32,761 nt of DNA from positions 1-32,761 of the forward strand of contig DYBN01000063.1 of the NCBI GenBank assembly GCA_019418605.1, written 5' to 3'. The DNA comes from Sutterella sp. (GTDB lineage Bacteria; Pseudomonadota; Gammaproteobacteria; Burkholderiales; Burkholderiaceae_F). A program made the position numbers and the translations under genes. The notes under the pieces were generated by a model. It saw nothing but the letters and a program-made list of their open reading frames with translations, searched no databases and was not told the origin of the DNA. Numbering within the stretch: the stretch's first letter is position 1; the number at the start of each line of letters is the position of its first letter. Below, one piece after another: positions 30,012-32,761 of the stretch.

Positions 30012-31589
30012 ATGGGGCGAAAAAAGAAGACGAACATCGACGTTACCCTTGAGCAGGCCAAGCTCATCATGCTTGCCCGCGCGATCGAAGAATCGTCCGA
30101 CAAATCCGTCGGATGGACGCGCGAGCAGGCTGAAGGTGCAAGCCTGCGGGCCGCGCACGCCCTGGGGGAAAACGCAGGCGCCGCGCGCATCATCGTCGAG
30201 CGCGCGCGTCTGGTGCTTGCGGCCGCAGCCGAGCACGGTGCGTCCGTATCCGTGAGCACCAAGGCGCGCTTGAGCGCCCTGCTTGCGCCGCTCTTTGTCC
30301 TGGCAGCCTATGTGCTGGGCGCCCTGTCCGACCGCATCGGCGACTCGGCGCACCTGGTCAACCTGCTGTCTCCCCCCTTCTGGACGGTCATCGTCTGGAA
30401 TTTTCTTGTCTATATCGCTCTTGCCCTGTGTGCGCTCGGAATCCTTGGAAACAGCCAGGATCGCTTTGGGCTGCCCCTGCGCTCGCTCATCACCTCATTT
30501 GTTGAAAAAAGCGCCTTCTCGACGCTGCTTAAAAAAGGGTTCAAGCACGACTTCTACAGCCGCTGGAGCACGCTTGCGGCGCCCTTGGTGCGCATGTACG
30601 TGGCGCGCACCCTGCATGTCGCCGCCATAGCCTTTGCCCTCGGGCTCATCACAAGCCTGCTGGTGCGGGGCTTCGGCACCTCTTACTGGGCGGGGTGGGA
30701 GAGCACCTGGCTTGCCGACAACCCGCAGGCGGTGAAGGCGTTTTTAGACGCCACCTACGGCCTCATCCCGAGCGTGGGAGGGCTGCCGCCCGTTCCCGAC
30801 GTCGACGGGGTGCTGGCGATGCGCGCAGACAACCTTCCGTACCTTAAAAGCGTTCCCTCGGCCGCACCCTGGCTCATTCGCATGATGCTTCTCATGGTGC
30901 TTGCCGTCATCATTCCGCGCCTGGTGCTCGTTGCCTTTGACTCCTGGCGCATCCGGCGCTTTCGCGAGCATGTTCTCATCAACATTGACGATCCCTACTT
31001 CAGGGACATGCTCTCTCAGTGCGCCGAAGACGCGGCCCTCGGGAGCCTTCTTGTCGTGCACTCAAGCATCGAGCGCGCCCAAAGGGAGAAAACAATGTCG
31101 CTCGTGCGCCGCTTCTGGGGGCTTGAAGAAGACTCGCAGACGGCCGCAATGGACTTTGATGACCCTGAGAGCCCCGCGCCCGACATTCCGAACTCGGCGC
31201 GCCGCAGCGTCGTTCTCCTGTGGCTTGACGCCACGCAGACGCCCGAGGCCGACACGCACGGCGTCGTGCTCGACAAGCTCAAGGCGGCCTGCGAGCTGCA
31301 TCCGCAGGCCGTGCTCGCCGCTTTAATCGATCTTTCTGAATTTTCTCGACATTTTTCTTTGCTGCCCGCGCGCACAAAAGAGCGCGAAAACCTCTGGACT
31401 GCGTTTGTCAAGGAGCGCCAGACGGCGTTTTTCGTGCTGCGCGAAGGCGACAATCAGGTGCTCGAAGCCGTCAAGGCGCTGCGCTCCTGGGCCGCGGCAC
31501 AGGGAGCCGTGCAGGGCGCCGCGCTTGCGGCGGCAGCTGACACCAAGGACTCTGCTTCATGTCAACCGACCCCCTCCGTATCCATTTGA
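30012..31589 (+). CDS. DUF2868 membrane protein
   Basis: A 525-residue membrane protein of the DUF2868 family, function unknown. A cytoplasmic N-terminal helix region (6-80) precedes hydrophobic segments near 90-105, 122-145, 202-219 and 287-308. The stretch RGFGTSYWAGWESTWL (219-234), in the loop before the last hydrophobic pair, is the family's best conserved part. After about 308 the chain is soluble and carries a strand-rich domain (RRSVVLLWLDATQTPEA) followed by an Ala-rich tail. I chose ATG 30012 (MGRKKKTNIDVTLEQAK) since the upstream extension is Leu/Pro/Arg rich. Its last 31 bp overlap the GTPase gene, so the two are translationally linked and probably act together. Confidence 0.82.
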   Translation: MGRKKKTNIDVTLEQAKLIMLARAIEESSDKSVGWTREQAEGASLRAAHALGENAGAARIIVERARLVLAAAAEHGASVSVSTKARLSALLAPLFVLAAYVLGALSDRIGDSAHLVNLLSPPFWTVIVWNFLVYIALALCALGILGNSQDRFGLPLRSLITSFVEKSAFSTLLKKGFKHDFYSRWSTLAAPLVRMYVARTLHVAAIAFALGLITSLLVRGFGTSYWAGWESTWLADNPQAVKAFLDATYGLIPSVGGLPPVPDVDGVLAMRADNLPYLKSVPSAAPWLIRMMLLMVLAVIIPRLVLVAFDSWRIRRFREHVLINIDDPYFRDMLSQCAEDAALGSLLVVHSSIERAQREKTMSLVRRFWGLEEDSQTAAMDFDDPESPAPDIPNSARRSVVLLWLDATQTPEADTHGVVLDKLKAACELHPQAVLAALIDLSEFSRHFSLLPARTKERENLWTAFVKERQTAFFVLREGDNQVLEAVKALRSWAAAQGAVQGAALAAAADTKDSASCQPTPSVSI

Positions 31590-32740
31590 GCTTGGTGAGC
31601 CACACCAACATCGGCAAGACGACGCTGGCGCGCACGCTCCTGTCGCGCGACATCGGCGAAGTGGCCGACCGCGCGCACGTCACGGAAACCACCGACGACT
31701 ATGTGCTTGCGCGCTCGCCCGAAGGGTGCGAACTCATTCTCTGGGATACGCCCGGATTTGGAAACTCGGTCGCGCTCTCCAAGCGTCTGGCGGGGCGCTC
31801 GAACCCCGTCGGATGGTTTCTCTCGGAAGTCTGGGACCGCGTCGCCAACAAAACGCAGTGGCTCAACCAGAAGGCCCTCAAGCACGTCAAGGACGTCTCA
31901 AGCGTCGTGCTCTACCTTGTCAATGCGACGGAACTGCCCGAAACCGCCCCGTACGTGCGCGCCGAAATGCACATCCTTGAGTGGATCGGCAAGCCCGTGA
32001 TCGTGCTTTTAAACCAGATCGGGCAGCCGCGGCCGCCTGAGGCGGAGGCCGCTGAGGTCGAGCGCTGGGAACGCGCCATGAAGGAGTACCCCATCGTCTC
32101 GGGCGTGCTCTCGATGGACGCCTTTGCGCGCTGCTGGGTGCAGGAGTTTTCGCTTTTTGACGCCATCGGGCGCGCGCTTCCCGAGGAGCTTGAGGCGGCC
32201 TTTGAGTCCGTGCGGCAGACGTGGTCGCGGCAGCGGCGCGCGGCCTATTCTTCGAGCATCGAGGCGCTTAAAAACTACCTCAACAAGCTTTTGGGCGAGC
32301 GCGAAGTCGCGCCCACGCCCAAGATGCTCGATCAGATCAAGTTTCTGGGCAAGCGCCTGGGGCTTGTGAAAAACGAAAACATCCACGACCCGGCCGAAGC
32401 CGCGCAGACCGCCTTGTCGGCCCGTGCGACGGATGAATTCTGCGCGCTTACCGACAAACTGATCGTCGTCAACGGCCTCAAGGGCAAAGGCATCCGCAAG
32501 GAAATCCTGCAGCGCATGCAAAGCGACTGGAACGTCGTCAACCGCGTCGATCCGCGGCATGCCGCCGTGGCGGGCGCCATCGGCACGGGCGCGGCCGGCG
32601 GCCTTGCCACGGACCTAGCCACGGGGGGCCTCTCCATGGGACTTGGCACCTTGATCGGCACCGTCGTCGGCGCGCTCGGCGGCGCAGGCATCGCCATTGC
32701 CTACAACCATCAAAAGGACGCCACGGGGACCGTGGTGACC
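31559..32740 (+). CDS. DUF3482 family GTPase, 3' end cut off by the contig end
   Basis: At least 394 residues, open to the end of the genomic sequence. The N-terminal G domain has SHTNIGKTTL (14-23) as P-loop, a Thr-rich switch I (VTETTDDY, 41-48) and DTPGFGNS (63-70). The usual NKxD base motif appears only as NQIG (152-155), so guanine specificity is unclear. A helical region (200-330) follows, then a Gly/Ala-rich hydrophobic hairpin (338-383; GTGAAGGLATDLATGGLSMG and TLIGTVVGALGGAGIAIAY), resembling a glycine-zipper membrane insert. It overlaps the DUF2868 gene by 31 bp. The pair is a recurrent, uncharacterised proteobacterial unit. Translation past 32740 (LSLIHIS) comes from adapter sequence and is not real protein. 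Confidence 0.85.
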
Positions 32741-32761
32741 CTGTCTCTTATACACATCTCC
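32741..32761 (+). other. Nextera (Tn5 mosaic-end) sequencing adapter
   Basis: CTGTCTCTTATACACATCT (32741-32759) is the 19-bp Tn5 mosaic end used in Nextera libraries, and the two following bases (CC) match the index-2-side adapter continuation. It sits at the very end of the window and interrupts an open gene. This is untrimmed library sequence, not part of the genome. Confidence 0.95.

Overview
The window reads as a contig-end piece of a GC-rich betaproteobacterial chromosome. The gene content (fur divergent from bamE-dapB; zapB-like/zapA followed by 6S RNA and an EVE gene; a DUF2868/DUF3482 pair; an LPS system with msbA, waaP and a YejM-like protein) fits Burkholderiales, and I suspect a gut Sutterellaceae relative. 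That placement is inference; there is no rRNA or tRNA here to test it. The last 21 bases are the Nextera/Tn5 mosaic-end adapter, so the biological sequence stops at 32740, inside a gene.

Region 1 (1-2700) is a recombined patch: the C-terminal scrap of an IS605-type tnpB, a winged-helix ORF, a broken greB copy, a low-GC O-antigen ligase/polymerase gene, a decayed second winged-helix copy, then intact greB. A 161-bp exact direct repeat flanks the ligase segment. Region 2 (2795-10825, minus strand) is a surface-polysaccharide block. In transcription order it runs msbA, a phosphoglycosyl transferase, a WbpM-type 4,6-dehydratase, an NDP-sugar epimerase/reductase, creA, then the ABC O-antigen exporter wzm-wzt. 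The sugar genes fit making and priming a UDP-QuiNAc/FucNAc-type first sugar, with Wzm/Wzt exporting the chain, the ligase joining it to lipid A-core, and MsbA flipping lipid A-core.

Region 3 (10906-15936) is LPS core assembly: a GT9 heptosyltransferase, a WaaG-like glucosyltransferase and WaaP kinase on the plus strand, then a 262-bp MITE-like element with 37/38-bp terminal inverted repeats around a perfect 22-bp-arm hairpin, then a convergent YejM/PbgA-like sulfatase-fold membrane protein. WaaG, WaaP, the YejM-like gene and the ligase are AT-rich compared with their neighbours, suggesting exchange of LPS genes.

Region 4 (15954-32740) is mostly housekeeping: dnaE, ettA, a Tat-signal protein with an extreme mixed-charge RDD/KKD repeat tail, mltD, fabI, fur, bamE, dapB, a zapB-like gene, zapA, 6S RNA, an EVE protein, thiM-thiE, and an uncharacterised membrane protein/GTPase pair (DUF2868-DUF3482). 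The least explained items are the ligase cassette between repeats, the MITE, the charged-repeat Tat protein and the DUF2868/DUF3482 pair.
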